Below, in pieces: positions 24,959 through 31,000 of a stretch of 64,000 nt of DNA. Where the stretch lies: positions 137,053 to 201,052 of IMG/VR virus record IMGVR_UViG_3300023049_000005. One strand, written 5' to 3'. Source of the stretch: a virus. Below the pieces are notes generated by a model, which did no database searches, was not told where the DNA came from, and saw only the letters and a list, made by a program, of their open reading frames with translations. The translations under genes and the position numbers were made by a program. Within the stretch, counting starts at the first letter, position 1, and every line of letters starts with the position of its first letter.

Positions 24959-25060
24959 ATGAAAAACTTAAATTTAAATATTAATCTGAATAATCTTAAC
25001 ACGTGTGTCATGAACATTACCGTGAATAGGAATGTTGGGTCAAAATTTAAAGTAAAGTAA
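24959..25060 (+). CDS. Asn-rich leader peptide (attenuator of the tRNA array), 33 aa
   Basis: ATG 24959 to TAA 25058 encodes 33 residues beginning MKNLNLNINLNNLNTCVMNI; 10 are Asn. The other residues in the first 26 are mainly Leu (4), Ile, Thr, Val, Met and Cys. Those are the amino acids of the tRNAs that follow: Asn, Leu, Ile, Thr, Val, Met and Cys. The stop lies inside the antiterminator loop, so a ribosome completing the peptide would cover the antiterminator 5' arm. One stalled at the Asn/Leu/Thr/Cys/Val codons would leave it free. TTTATATATAC precedes the ATG at 24944-24954. Confidence 0.75.
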   Translation: MKNLNLNINLNNLNTCVMNITVNRNVGSKFKVK

Positions 25061-25095
25061 AGTAATTTTACACTAAGAAATTTTTAAAACCCAAC
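25034..25095 (+). promoter_or_regulatory. Antiterminator stem of the tRNA-array attenuator
   Basis: GTTGGGT (25034-25040, inside the leader reading frame) pairs with ACCCAAC (25089-25095), and AAAATTT (25042-25048) pairs with AAATTTT (25078-25084). That gives 14 bp with small bulges. The 3' arm is also the 5' arm of the terminator, so the structures exclude each other. The upstream CTTAAATTT (24966-24974) can in turn pair imperfectly with 25043-25052, a possible protector stem. Confidence 0.7.
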
Positions 25096-25117
25096 TTCAA
25101 AAGAGTTGGGTTTTTTG
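25086..25117 (+). terminator. Attenuator terminator before the tRNA array
   Basis: AAAACCCAACT (25086-25096) pairs with AGTTGGGTTTT (25104-25114) across a 7-base loop and is followed by more T. It stands between the leader peptide and the first tRNA (12 bases before it), so constitutive termination would silence the array. Confidence 0.88.
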
Positions 25118-25128
25118 TTTTTATATAT

Positions 25129-25200
25129 GGACTGTTAGCTCAGAGACAGAGCAGATGGCTGTTAACCATCAGGTCGGGATCTCGGAATTCCCACAGTCCT
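25129..25200 (+). tRNA. tRNA-Asn(GUU), irregular T-arm
   Basis: Acceptor GGACTGT/ACAGTCC, D-arm GCTCAGAGACAGAGC, anticodon arm GATGG-CTGTTAA-CCATC with anticodon GTT. The T-loop reads CTCGGAA instead of TTCGAAT and the T-stem (GGGAT/TTCCC) has a mismatch; the discriminator is T rather than the usual G of tRNA-Asn. It could be degenerate or a deliberate variant. Confidence 0.8.
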
Positions 25201-25208
25201 CAAAATAT

Positions 25209-25282
25209 TCCTCAGTAGCTCAGTTGGTTAGAGCGTCTGACTGTTAATCAGAATGTCGTTGGTTCGAATCCAACCTGAGGAG
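25209..25282 (+). tRNA. tRNA-Asn(GUU), canonical
   Basis: Acceptor TCCTCAG/CTGAGGA, D-arm GCTCAGTTGGTTAGAGC, anticodon arm TCTGA-CTGTTAA-TCAGA (GTT), variable loop ATGTC, T-arm GTTGG-TTCGAAT-CCAAC, discriminator G as expected for AsnRS recognition. CCA not encoded. Confidence 0.95.
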
Positions 25283-25292
25283 CTAGATATTT

Positions 25293-25374
25293 GCCTTCGT
25301 GGTGGAATTGATAGACACGCTAGATTTAGAATCTAGTTCCGTGAGGAGTGCAGGTTCAAGTCCTGTCGGGGGTA
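25293..25374 (+). tRNA. tRNA-Leu(UAG)
   Basis: Leu-type D-arm (TGGTGGAATTGATAGACAC), anticodon arm CTAGA-TTTAGAA-TCTAG (TAG), long variable arm, T-arm GCAGG-TTCAAGT-CCTGT, A73. The acceptor stem contains three G-U pairs. It reads CUN codons; two of the four Leu codons of the array leader are CTG and CTT. Confidence 0.92.
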
Positions 25375-25381
25375 CAAATAT

Positions 25382-25468
25382 TCTTGGGTTGCCGTAGTGG
25401 TCGAACGGTCCTGACTGTTAATCAGGTGAGTTAATACTCCATCGTAGGTTCAAATCCTACCCCAAGAG
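25382..25468 (+). tRNA. Class II-like tRNA with Asn anticodon (GUU)
   Basis: Acceptor TCTTGGG/CCCAAGA is perfect. The D-arm GCCGTAGTGGTCGAACGG resembles serine tRNAs. The anticodon arm CCTGA-CTGTTAA-TCAGG gives GTT. The variable region is 17 bases with a GAGT-TAAT-ACTC hairpin, and the discriminator is G. Long variable arms belong to Ser, Leu and Tyr tRNAs in bacteria, not Asn. The anticodon loop is one base from tRNA-Ser(GCU). It could be charged with Asn (G73, GUU) or, given SerRS preference for the long arm, with Ser. Confidence 0.85.
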
Positions 25469-25471
25469 CAT

Positions 25472-25555
25472 AGAGAAGTGGTGAAATGGGTAAACACAGG
25501 AGGATCAAAACCTCTCGCCTTTAGGGGCTTGCGAGTTCGAGTCTCGCCTTCTCTA
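25472..25555 (+). tRNA. tRNA-Leu(CAA)
   Basis: Acceptor AGAGAAG/CTTCTCT, Leu-type D-arm (TGGTGAAATGGGTAAACAC), anticodon arm GGAGG-ATCAAAA-CCTCT (CAA), long variable arm, T-arm GCGAG-TTCGAGT-CTCGC, A73. With the UAA and UAG tRNAs the phage covers UUA, UUG and CUN. Confidence 0.92.
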
Positions 25556-25560
25556 CATAT

Positions 25561-25641
25561 TGGTAGGTACTCAGCCCATCCTGATAAGATGGAGAACTGT
25601 AATTGGTGTTGAAAATGTGGGTTCAAATCCCACTCTACCAA
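25561..25641 (+). tRNA. Aberrant tRNA-Ile(GAU) with displaced D-arm-like sequence
   Basis: Acceptor TGGTAGG/TCTACCA, T-arm GTGGG-TTCAAAT-CCCAC and a perfect anticodon arm CCATC-CTGATAA-GATGG (GAT) are present. Between acceptor and anticodon arm there are only 8 bases, so there is no D-arm. A 24-base stretch follows the anticodon arm instead, containing TGTAATTGGTG (25599-25609), identical to the D-loop of the Val tRNA at 26088. It may be a rearranged tRNA, a D-armless tRNA or a pseudogene. A normal tRNA-Ile(GAU) follows. Confidence 0.6.
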
Positions 25642-25646
25642 CATAT

Positions 25647-25721
25647 AGTCTAGTAGCTCAGTTGGTTTAGAGCGCAACGCTGATACCGTTGAGGTCGTAG
25701 GTTCAAGTCCTACCTAGACTA
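25647..25721 (+). tRNA. tRNA-Ile(GAU), canonical
   Basis: Acceptor AGTCTAG/CTAGACT, D-arm GCTCAGTTGGTTTAGAGC, anticodon arm CAACG-CTGATAC-CGTTG (GAT), variable loop AGGTC, T-arm GTAGG-TTCAAGT-CCTAC, A73. CCA not encoded. Confidence 0.95.
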
Positions 25722-25731
25722 CAGATAAAAT

Positions 25732-25816
25732 GCTAATGTCGCATAGTTGGTCGATTGCACTCCCCTTGTAAGGGAGAACTGAAAAGACATCGGGGGTTCG
25801 AATCCCTCCATTAGCT
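25732..25816 (+). tRNA. tRNA-Thr(UGU) with enlarged variable region
   Basis: Acceptor GCTAATG/CATTAGC, D-arm GCATAGTTGGTCGATTGC, anticodon arm CTCCC-CTTGTAA-GGGAG (TGT), T-arm GGGGG-TTCGAAT-CCCTC. The variable region is about 15 bases (AACTGAAAAGACATC) instead of 5, with no clear hairpin; its GACAT could pair with ATGTC near the acceptor. A normal Thr(UGU) lies at 26006. Confidence 0.85.
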
Positions 25817-25824
25817 CAAAATAT

Positions 25825-25898
25825 AGCCTATTAGCTCAGGGGTTCAGAGCGTCTGTTTTACACGCAGAAAGTCGGTGGTTCGAATCCACCATAGGCTA
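25825..25898 (+). tRNA. tRNA-Val(UAC), canonical
   Basis: Acceptor AGCCTAT/ATAGGCT, D-arm GCTCAGGGGTTCAGAGC, anticodon arm TCTGT-TTTACAC-GCAGA (TAC), variable loop AAGTC, T-arm GGTGG-TTCGAAT-CCACC, A73. Confidence 0.95.
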
Positions 25899-26005
25899 CT
25901 AATGGGGTAGGCACTTAAACGAGTACCTAAAAATAAAGCACCTATGGTGTGTTCGTTTAAGTTTGATAGGAATGTGGTGTTTGTCGTTCCTTGATAAGAA
26001 ACTAT
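25899..26005 (+). ncRNA. Structured spacer RNA inside the tRNA array
   Basis: This 107-base gap between two tRNAs is not a tRNA but has strong pairing: ACTTAAACGA (25913-25922) with TCGTTTAAGT (25953-25962), 10 bp perfect, enclosing CACC-TAT-GGTG. A second hairpin pairs AGGAATG (25968-25974) with CGTTCCT (25985-25991). Other gaps in the array are 5-10 bases. It could be a processed small RNA, a processing signal or a decayed tRNA. Confidence 0.45.
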
Positions 26006-26079
26006 GCCGATGTAGCTCAGTTGGTCAGAGCAGTTGATTTGTAATCAACGGGTCGGGGGTTCGAATCCCTCCATCGGCT
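26006..26079 (+). tRNA. tRNA-Thr(UGU), canonical
   Basis: Acceptor GCCGATG/CATCGGC, D-arm GCTCAGTTGGTCAGAGC, anticodon arm GTTGA-TTTGTAA-TCAAC (TGT), variable loop GGGTC, T-arm GGGGG-TTCGAAT-CCCTC, T73. Confidence 0.95.
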
Positions 26080-26087
26080 CAAATTAT

Positions 26088-26171
26088 ATCCCTATGGTGT
26101 AATTGGTGACATCCTTGTTTTACATGCAAGAGACGTGAAGTATAATCTTGGTTCGAGTCCAAGTAGGGATA
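26088..26171 (+). tRNA. tRNA-Val(UAC) with enlarged variable region
   Basis: Acceptor ATCCCTA/TAGGGAT, D-arm around TGTAATTGGTGACA, anticodon arm CTTGT-TTTACAT-GCAAG (TAC), T-arm CTTGG-TTCGAGT-CCAAG, A73. The variable region is about 16 bases (AGACGTGAAGTATAAT). Same anticodon as the canonical Val tRNA at 25825. Confidence 0.85.
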
Positions 26172-26178
26172 CAAATAA

Positions 26179-26318
26179 GTGTGTGGTCTATATACCTTAA
26201 TATGATCTAGATAGTATTAAGAAGAATTGGTTAGACAAAAACTGTGAAAAGTTATGTATATAGTCTAGGATAGATATATGAATTTAACAGGGCGTGAGTT
26301 CGATTCTCACCACATGCT
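26179..26318 (+). tRNA. Oversized tRNA-like RNA (about 140 nt), anticodon uncertain
   Basis: Acceptor arms GTGTGTG (26179-26185) and CACATGC (26311-26317) pair with two G-U, and the T-arm GTGAG-TTCGATT-CTCAC is perfect. A D-stem GTCTA/TAGAC encloses an inserted hairpin CTTAATA...TATTAAG and AATTGGT. Between D-arm and T-arm a second hairpin ATATAGTCTA-GGA-TAGATATAT is inserted. A CTGTGAA segment could be a His (GUG) loop but its stem is poor. It is either a tRNA with large expansions or a degenerate one. Confidence 0.5.
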
Positions 26319-26325
26319 CAAATAT

Positions 26326-26399
26326 TGCGAGGTAGCTTAGTGGTCTAAAGCACTTGAGTCATAACCAAGAGATCGAGGGTTCGAATCCCTCTCTCGCAA
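26326..26399 (+). tRNA. tRNA-Met/Ile2 (CAU)
   Basis: Acceptor TGCGAGG/TCTCGCA, D-arm GCTTAGTGGTCTAAAGC, anticodon arm CTTGA-GTCATAA-CCAAG (CAT) with an A-C mismatch at the loop-closing position, T-arm GAGGG-TTCGAAT-CCCTC, A73. It could be elongator Met, or Ile2 if modified by lysidine synthetase. Confidence 0.9.
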
Positions 26400-26412
26400 C
26401 TATATAGTATAT

Positions 26413-26498
26413 GTCGGTGTGACCTGAGTGGCGAAGGGTGTGGACTGCAAATCCATAGAACGAAAGTTCCATCGTAGGTTCGAGTCCTACCACCGACT
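26413..26498 (+). tRNA. Class II-like tRNA with Cys anticodon (GCA)
   Basis: Acceptor GTCGGTG/CACCGAC is perfect. The D-arm GACCTGAGTGGCGAAGGGT is of serine type. The anticodon arm GTGGA-CTGCAAA-TCCAT gives GCA. The variable arm carries a GAAC-GAAA-GTTC hairpin; T-arm GTAGG-TTCGAGT-CCTAC. T73 is the major CysRS identity base, so Cys charging is plausible despite the long arm. Canonical tRNA-Cys has a short variable loop. Confidence 0.88.
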
Positions 26499-26533
26499 CT
26501 AAGTAGTATTATAGTACATTAAGTTATTTTTAC

Positions 26534-26541
26534 TATATTTG
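26534..26541 (+). promoter_or_regulatory. Bacteroidetes-type -7 box before small membrane gene
   Basis: TATATTTG fits TAnnTTTG, 28 bases before the ATG at 26569. The -33 element is poor. It would give the gene after the tRNA array its own promoter. Confidence 0.5.
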
Positions 26542-26568
26542 TAAAAATAAACCAACAAAACTTTCATT

Positions 26569-26841
26569 ATGTTATTTAATCCAAGTCTATTATATCCAAC
26601 TATATTGTTGAGCCTAGTTTTTTTATCAATAGTTAAAATATTAGATAAAAAAGCCAATAAAGAAACTTTAACGGTCATATTATCTATGGTTAGTGGTTCT
26701 GTGTTTATGATGATTCTTACTATAAGTGTAGCTAGGTTCATTTTATTAAATGATATGTGGATAGTCCTAGTATATGGTATCGGAACAGGTATCAGTAAAT
26801 ATTTATATATCTATTTATGTAAAAAGTATAATATTAAATAA
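26569..26841 (+). CDS. Small membrane protein, 90 aa, three transmembrane segments
   Basis: Hydrophobic helices at about 7-24 (LYPTILLSLVFLSIVKIL), 36-60 (VILSMVSGSVFMMILTISVARFIL) and 62-82, with a short basic loop KILDKKANK between the first two. Predicted inner-membrane protein of unknown role. It stands alone between two tRNA transcription units, with its own -7 box. Confidence 0.65.
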   Translation: MLFNPSLLYPTILLSLVFLSIVKILDKKANKETLTVILSMVSGSVFMMILTISVARFILLNDMWIVLVYGIGTGISKYLYIYLCKKYNIK

Positions 26842-26848
26842 GTTTTAG

Positions 26849-26856
26849 TATATTTG
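26849..26856 (+). promoter_or_regulatory. Bacteroidetes-type -7 box before tRNA-Met
   Basis: TATATTTG lies 22 bases before the tRNA-Met acceptor stem, the right distance for a short 5' leader removed by RNase P. The -33 element is weak. Confidence 0.55.
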
Positions 26857-26877
26857 TATTGATAAACAAATTAAAAC

Positions 26878-26951
26878 GGGCCCTTAGCTCAGTTGGTTAG
26901 AGCAACTGACTCATAATCAGTAGGTCGATGGTTCGAGTCCATCAGGGCCCA
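26878..26951 (+). tRNA. tRNA-Met(CAU), elongator-type
   Basis: Acceptor GGGCCCT/AGGGCCC, D-arm GCTCAGTTGGTTAGAGC, anticodon arm ACTGA-CTCATAA-TCAGT (CAT), variable loop AGGTC, T-arm GATGG-TTCGAGT-CCATC, A73. It has its own promoter, separate from the attenuated array. Confidence 0.95.
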
Positions 26952-26972
26952 CTTAACTAAAAACAAACAACT

Positions 26973-27401
26973 ATGAAAACTATTACAAAGATTTTTTTTA
27001 TTATTATCTTTTTATTCTCACTTACTTCTAGTGTTTACTCACAAAGAGTAAAGAATGGAACTAAAATGGAAGCCTTATTAGAAATGGTCAAGACTGACTT
27101 AGATGTTAATAGTGAACAATGGGTACAATGTGATTGGCAAGAATCCTATGCTACTATTGTACACAAAAGAGATAGTAATATGTTTATTGTATATGATAAT
27201 GGGTTTATCAATACATACGATATAACAAAGACATATGATAAGAGAAAAGATGAAGATGGTGATATAACTAGAGAGTGGGACTGTGTTTCGGAAAATGGCG
27301 AAAGGGCTACTATAAAGCTAGTTATTTTAAAGTCTTTTAATAGAGAGAAACAACTTTATATAGAGCTACCTAACAAAAAAATTGCTTATCATTTAAAATA
27401 A
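26973..27401 (+). CDS. Exported protein with signal peptide, 142 aa
   Basis: The N-terminus MKTITKIFFIIIFLFSLTSS followed by VYSQ is a classic Sec signal peptide with the Ser-x-Ser/Gln cleavage context common in Bacteroidetes. The mature part is a mixed alpha/beta domain with WVQCDWQESYATIVHKRDSN and one later Cys (WDCVSENG), possibly a disulfide pair. Function unknown; a periplasmic or outer-membrane effector such as superinfection exclusion or lysis would fit. Confidence 0.65.
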   Translation: MKTITKIFFIIIFLFSLTSSVYSQRVKNGTKMEALLEMVKTDLDVNSEQWVQCDWQESYATIVHKRDSNMFIVYDNGFINTYDITKTYDKRKDEDGDITREWDCVSENGERATIKLVILKSFNREKQLYIELPNKKIAYHLK

Positions 27402-27407
27402 TTTATA

Positions 27408-27674
27408 TTGAAAACATTTGTAGAAAAATTTATTACAGAAGAAAGTAGAACTGAACTTGATTTGGATTATCCAAATTATGAAGGTGATGTTCACAATGAG
27501 GTAATGATACCTCACAGCAAATTGGATTGGGCAGAAGCACCATCGATGGATATTGATGAAGCAATAAAAATTATTTCTAATATGAAAGAGAAAGGTGCTA
27601 ACCGAGTTTATTTTTCTGCACATAGTGACCATCATGGATATTATTTCTATGGTACACAATTAAAAGAGATTTAA
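27408..27674 (+). CDS. Hypothetical protein, 88 aa (TTG start)
   Basis: The frame opens with TTG at 27408; the first in-frame ATG is 32 codons later and would remove half of the coding-like sequence. Contains KTFVEKFITEESR and a His/Asp/Tyr-rich C-terminus (VYFSAHSDHHGYYFYG). The N-terminal F(V/I)xEFxxEE pattern recurs in phage proteins of unknown role. Its stop directly abuts the RNase P RNA. Confidence 0.5.
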   Translation: MKTFVEKFITEESRTELDLDYPNYEGDVHNEVMIPHSKLDWAEAPSMDIDEAIKIISNMKEKGANRVYFSAHSDHHGYYFYGTQLKEI

Positions 27675-27952
27675 GATATTCAACAAGATGATCTATCGCA
27701 AATATTTATATATTTGAGGAAGCTCAAGACATCATTGCTTAAGGTAGGAGAGAGTTTAATAATAAAGGAGAAGTCATAAAATAGGAAAGATACCAAAGAC
27801 TTCGTTGGTAGATGCCTTTATCTCTCGTTTGTACTACCGAGGATGCAACTCAAACAGATCTAGTGGGTGAGCAACACTAAAATGATCGGGTATGAGGCTT
27901 AGATAAATGATAGAATAGAACAGAATCTTGGCTACAATCAGTTGAATTTATC
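27675..27952 (+). ncRNA. rnpB: RNase P RNA (catalytic subunit)
   Basis: Catalytic RNA that removes 5' leaders of tRNA precursors. P1: GATATTCAAC (27675-27684) pairs with GTTGAAT...ATC (27941-27952). Conserved region I is present as GAGGAAGCTCAAGAC (27716-27730). GATGCAACTCAAACAG (27843-27858) corresponds to the GGAGCAAGGCCAAATAG region of the E. coli RNA. AGATAAATGATA (27901-27912) and ACAGAATCTTGGCTA (27920-27934) match its 3' conserved blocks. The P4 partner segments read CAAGA (27725-27729) and TCTTG (27926-27930) in place of CCGGG/CCCGG, a compensatory change. About 278 nt, shorter than the roughly 377 nt of E. coli. Confidence 0.87.
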
Positions 27953-27963
27953 ACTTAGATTAG

Positions 27964-27996
27964 CAATATTTTTATATATACAATATAAAAATATTG
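27964..27996. repeat. Perfect AT hairpin before the giant fibre gene
   Basis: CAATATTTTTATA (27964-27976) and TATAAAAATATTG (27984-27996) form a 13-bp inverted repeat with a 7-base loop. It lacks a U tract, so it is not a standard terminator. It includes a TTTTATATATAC element and ends ten bases before the fibre ATG, so it may be promoter, operator or translation-control DNA. Confidence 0.5.
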
Positions 27997-28006
27997 TGAT
28001 ATCTAA

Positions 28007-31000
28007 ATGACTCAAAGTGGGATGATAAAGGGGAAACAGATTAATATTGAAAGTATTAATTTAATACCAAACGAAAGCCCTTTAGCTTTAACTTCTTTTA
28101 CCGTATCTACGGCATCTACGACATTTAGTGGAAAACAGATTATCAATTTAGAGTATTTAAACGATCAATTAGATTTAAAGATTGATATTACTCAAATAAA
28201 CGATAATGCTACTTCTTCTACTTCTTCGTTATGGAGTGCTGATAAGATATATACTGAGATAACAGGATTAAGTCAATCAATCGATTCTGTTAGTATAAGT
28301 ATATCAAATATACTGAATGATTTTATCACGGGATCTACTACAGGGTGGAGTTCTGAGAAAATTGATGAAGAATTAATTACATTAGAGAATAGTGTTAATA
28401 TTAAAATTGATTCAGTAAGCATAAGTGTTGCTAATTTACTAAATGATTCAATCACAGGATCAACAACGGGTTGGTCTTCTGAGAAGATTAATAATGAGCT
28501 TGATTTAAAACTCGATGACAGCCAATTAAATGATGCAGCAGCCACGTCATCTACTACATCATTGTGGAGTGTGAATAAGATATATACTGAATTACAAGCC
28601 ATCGAAGCTAATGATTTACAAATAAATGACAATGCTACAAGTTCTACAACTTCATTATGGAGTGCTAATAAGATATACACAGAGATACAAGGACTAAGTT
28701 CATCTGTTGATGCTAGAATTGATATAATAAATATCAGTGTATCTAATATTGAAGGTGATATCATAGGTCTAAGTAATTCAATTGATAGTTTAAGTGTAAG
28801 TGTAGCCGATAACACAGCTAACATCGATTCTGTTAGTATAAGTGTTGCTAATATCTTAAACGATGGTATCACAGGATCTACAACAGGGTGGAGTTCTGAG
28901 AAAATAAACAACGAGTTAGATCTTAAATTAGATGATAGTCAGCTAAATGATAGTATAATAGGTACTCTTTCTTTATGGAGTAGTGATAAGATAAGCAGTG
29001 AAATACAAGGGTTAAGTTCTTCTGTAAATACTAGAATAGACACCGTAAGCGCAAGTGTGATCGGTTTAAGTCAATCGGTTGATTCTCTAAGTCAAAGTGT
29101 AGCTACTAATACTACAAACATCGATTCAGTTAGTATCAGTGTAGCCAACCTACTTAATGATAGTATCACAGGTTCAATAACAGGATGGAGTTCTGAGAAA
29201 ATTGATGAAGAATTAATTACATTAGAGAATAATATTAATAGTCAATTAGATCTTAAATTAGATGACAGTCAGTTAAATGATACTATAGTGGGTACTGATT
29301 CTTTATGGAGTAGTGATAAGATAGATAGTGAGATACAAGGATTAAGTTCCTCTGTTAACACTAGAATAGATACCGTAAGTGCTAGTGTCATTGGATTAAG
29401 TCAATCAGTTGATTCGATAAGTATCAGTGTTACTAACAATACTAGTACTATTACGGGATTAAGTCAATCTATTGATGTGATAAATGTTACTATTTCTAAT
29501 ATAGAAGGTGATATTACAGGATTAAGTCAGTCAATTGACTCAGTAAGTATTAGTGTAGCTAACCTTCTTAATGACTCAATAACAGGTTCTACAACAGGTT
29601 GGAGTTCTGAGAAAATTGATGAAGAATTAATTACATTAGAGAATAATATCAATAGTCAATTAGATCTTAAATTAGATGTTAGTCAATTAAATGATGCGGC
29701 TGCAACAAGCTCAACTACTTCATTGTGGAGTGTGAATAAGATTTATACTGAATTACAAGCTATTGAAGCTAATGATCTACAAATAAATGATGCTGTTACT
29801 GCAACAGATAGTGTTTGGAGTTCTAATAAGATAGACAACGAACTAGATCTTAAAGTAGACAAAACACAAATAGACGATGGTGGTACAGGTACTACATCGT
29901 TGTGGAGTGTGGATAGACTGTTGACTGAATTCGAATTAAAACTAGATGTTAGTCAATTAAATGATAGTATTATATCAGCAACGGGTCTATGGAGTAGTGA
30001 TAAGATAAGCAGTGAAATACAAGGATTAAGTTCTTCTGTAAATACTAGAATAGACACCGTAAGTGCAAGTGTGATCGGTTTAAGTCAATCAGTAGATTCA
30101 TTAAGTCAAAGTGTTGCTACTAATACTACAAACATCGATTCAGTTAGTATCAGTGTAGCTAATATACTTAATGATAGTGTTACAGGTTCAACAACAGGAT
30201 GGTCATCAAATAAGATAGATAGTGAGTTAGATTTTAAATTAGACGACACACAATTAAACGATGTTGTTATAGGAACAAACTCATTATGGAGTTCTGATAA
30301 AATTAACAGTGAGGTACAAGGTTTGAGTTCTTCTGTGTATGCTGAAATAGATTCTGTAAGTATAAGTGTCGCCAATCTATTAAACGATAGTATCACAGGA
30401 TCAACAACAGGTTGGACATCACAAAAAATTGATAGCGAATTAGATCTTAAGCTAGATGTTAGTCAATTAAATGATGCGGCTGCAACAAGTTCTACTACCT
30501 CTCTTTGGAGTGTGAATAAAATTTACAACGAATTACAAGCTATTGATGCAGACCATCTACAAATAAATGACAATGCTACAAGCTCTACAACTTCTGTTTG
30601 GAGTGGTAATAAAGTTTATACTGAAATACAAGGATTAAGTTCTTCTGTATATGCCGAAATAGATTCTGTTAGTATTAGTGTGTCTAATCTTCTTAATGAT
30701 AACATTACGGGATCAACAACGGGTTGGTCTTCTGAGAAAATTGATGAAGAATTAATTACATTAGAGAATAATATTAATATTAAAATTGATTCAGTAAGCA
30801 TAAGTGTTGCTAATTTACTAAATGACAGTATTACGGGATCAACAACAGGTTGGTCTTCTGAGAAGATTAATAGTGAACTTGATTTAAAACTAGATGATAG
30901 TCAATTAAATGATGTTGCTGCAACAAGCTCTACTACATCACTATGGAGCGTTAATAAAATTTATACTGAATTACAAGCTATTGATGCTGATCATCTACAA

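Noticed and set aside
25450-25677. 75-codon minus-strand frame across tRNA genes
   Set aside because: It lies antisense to well-folded tRNAs; open by chance.
26179-26318. tRNA interrupted by a group I intron
   Set aside because: The extra sequence is only about 60 bases and is distributed in two hairpins; no intron core fits.
27964-27996. Perfect hairpin as terminator of the RNase P RNA
   Set aside because: No U tract follows either arm on the plus strand; kept only as an inverted repeat.
28273-28911. Long minus-strand frame of 212 codons opposite the giant fibre gene
   Set aside because: Mirror of the repetitive coding strand; its product is a low-complexity shadow and similar frames recur opposite each repeat.
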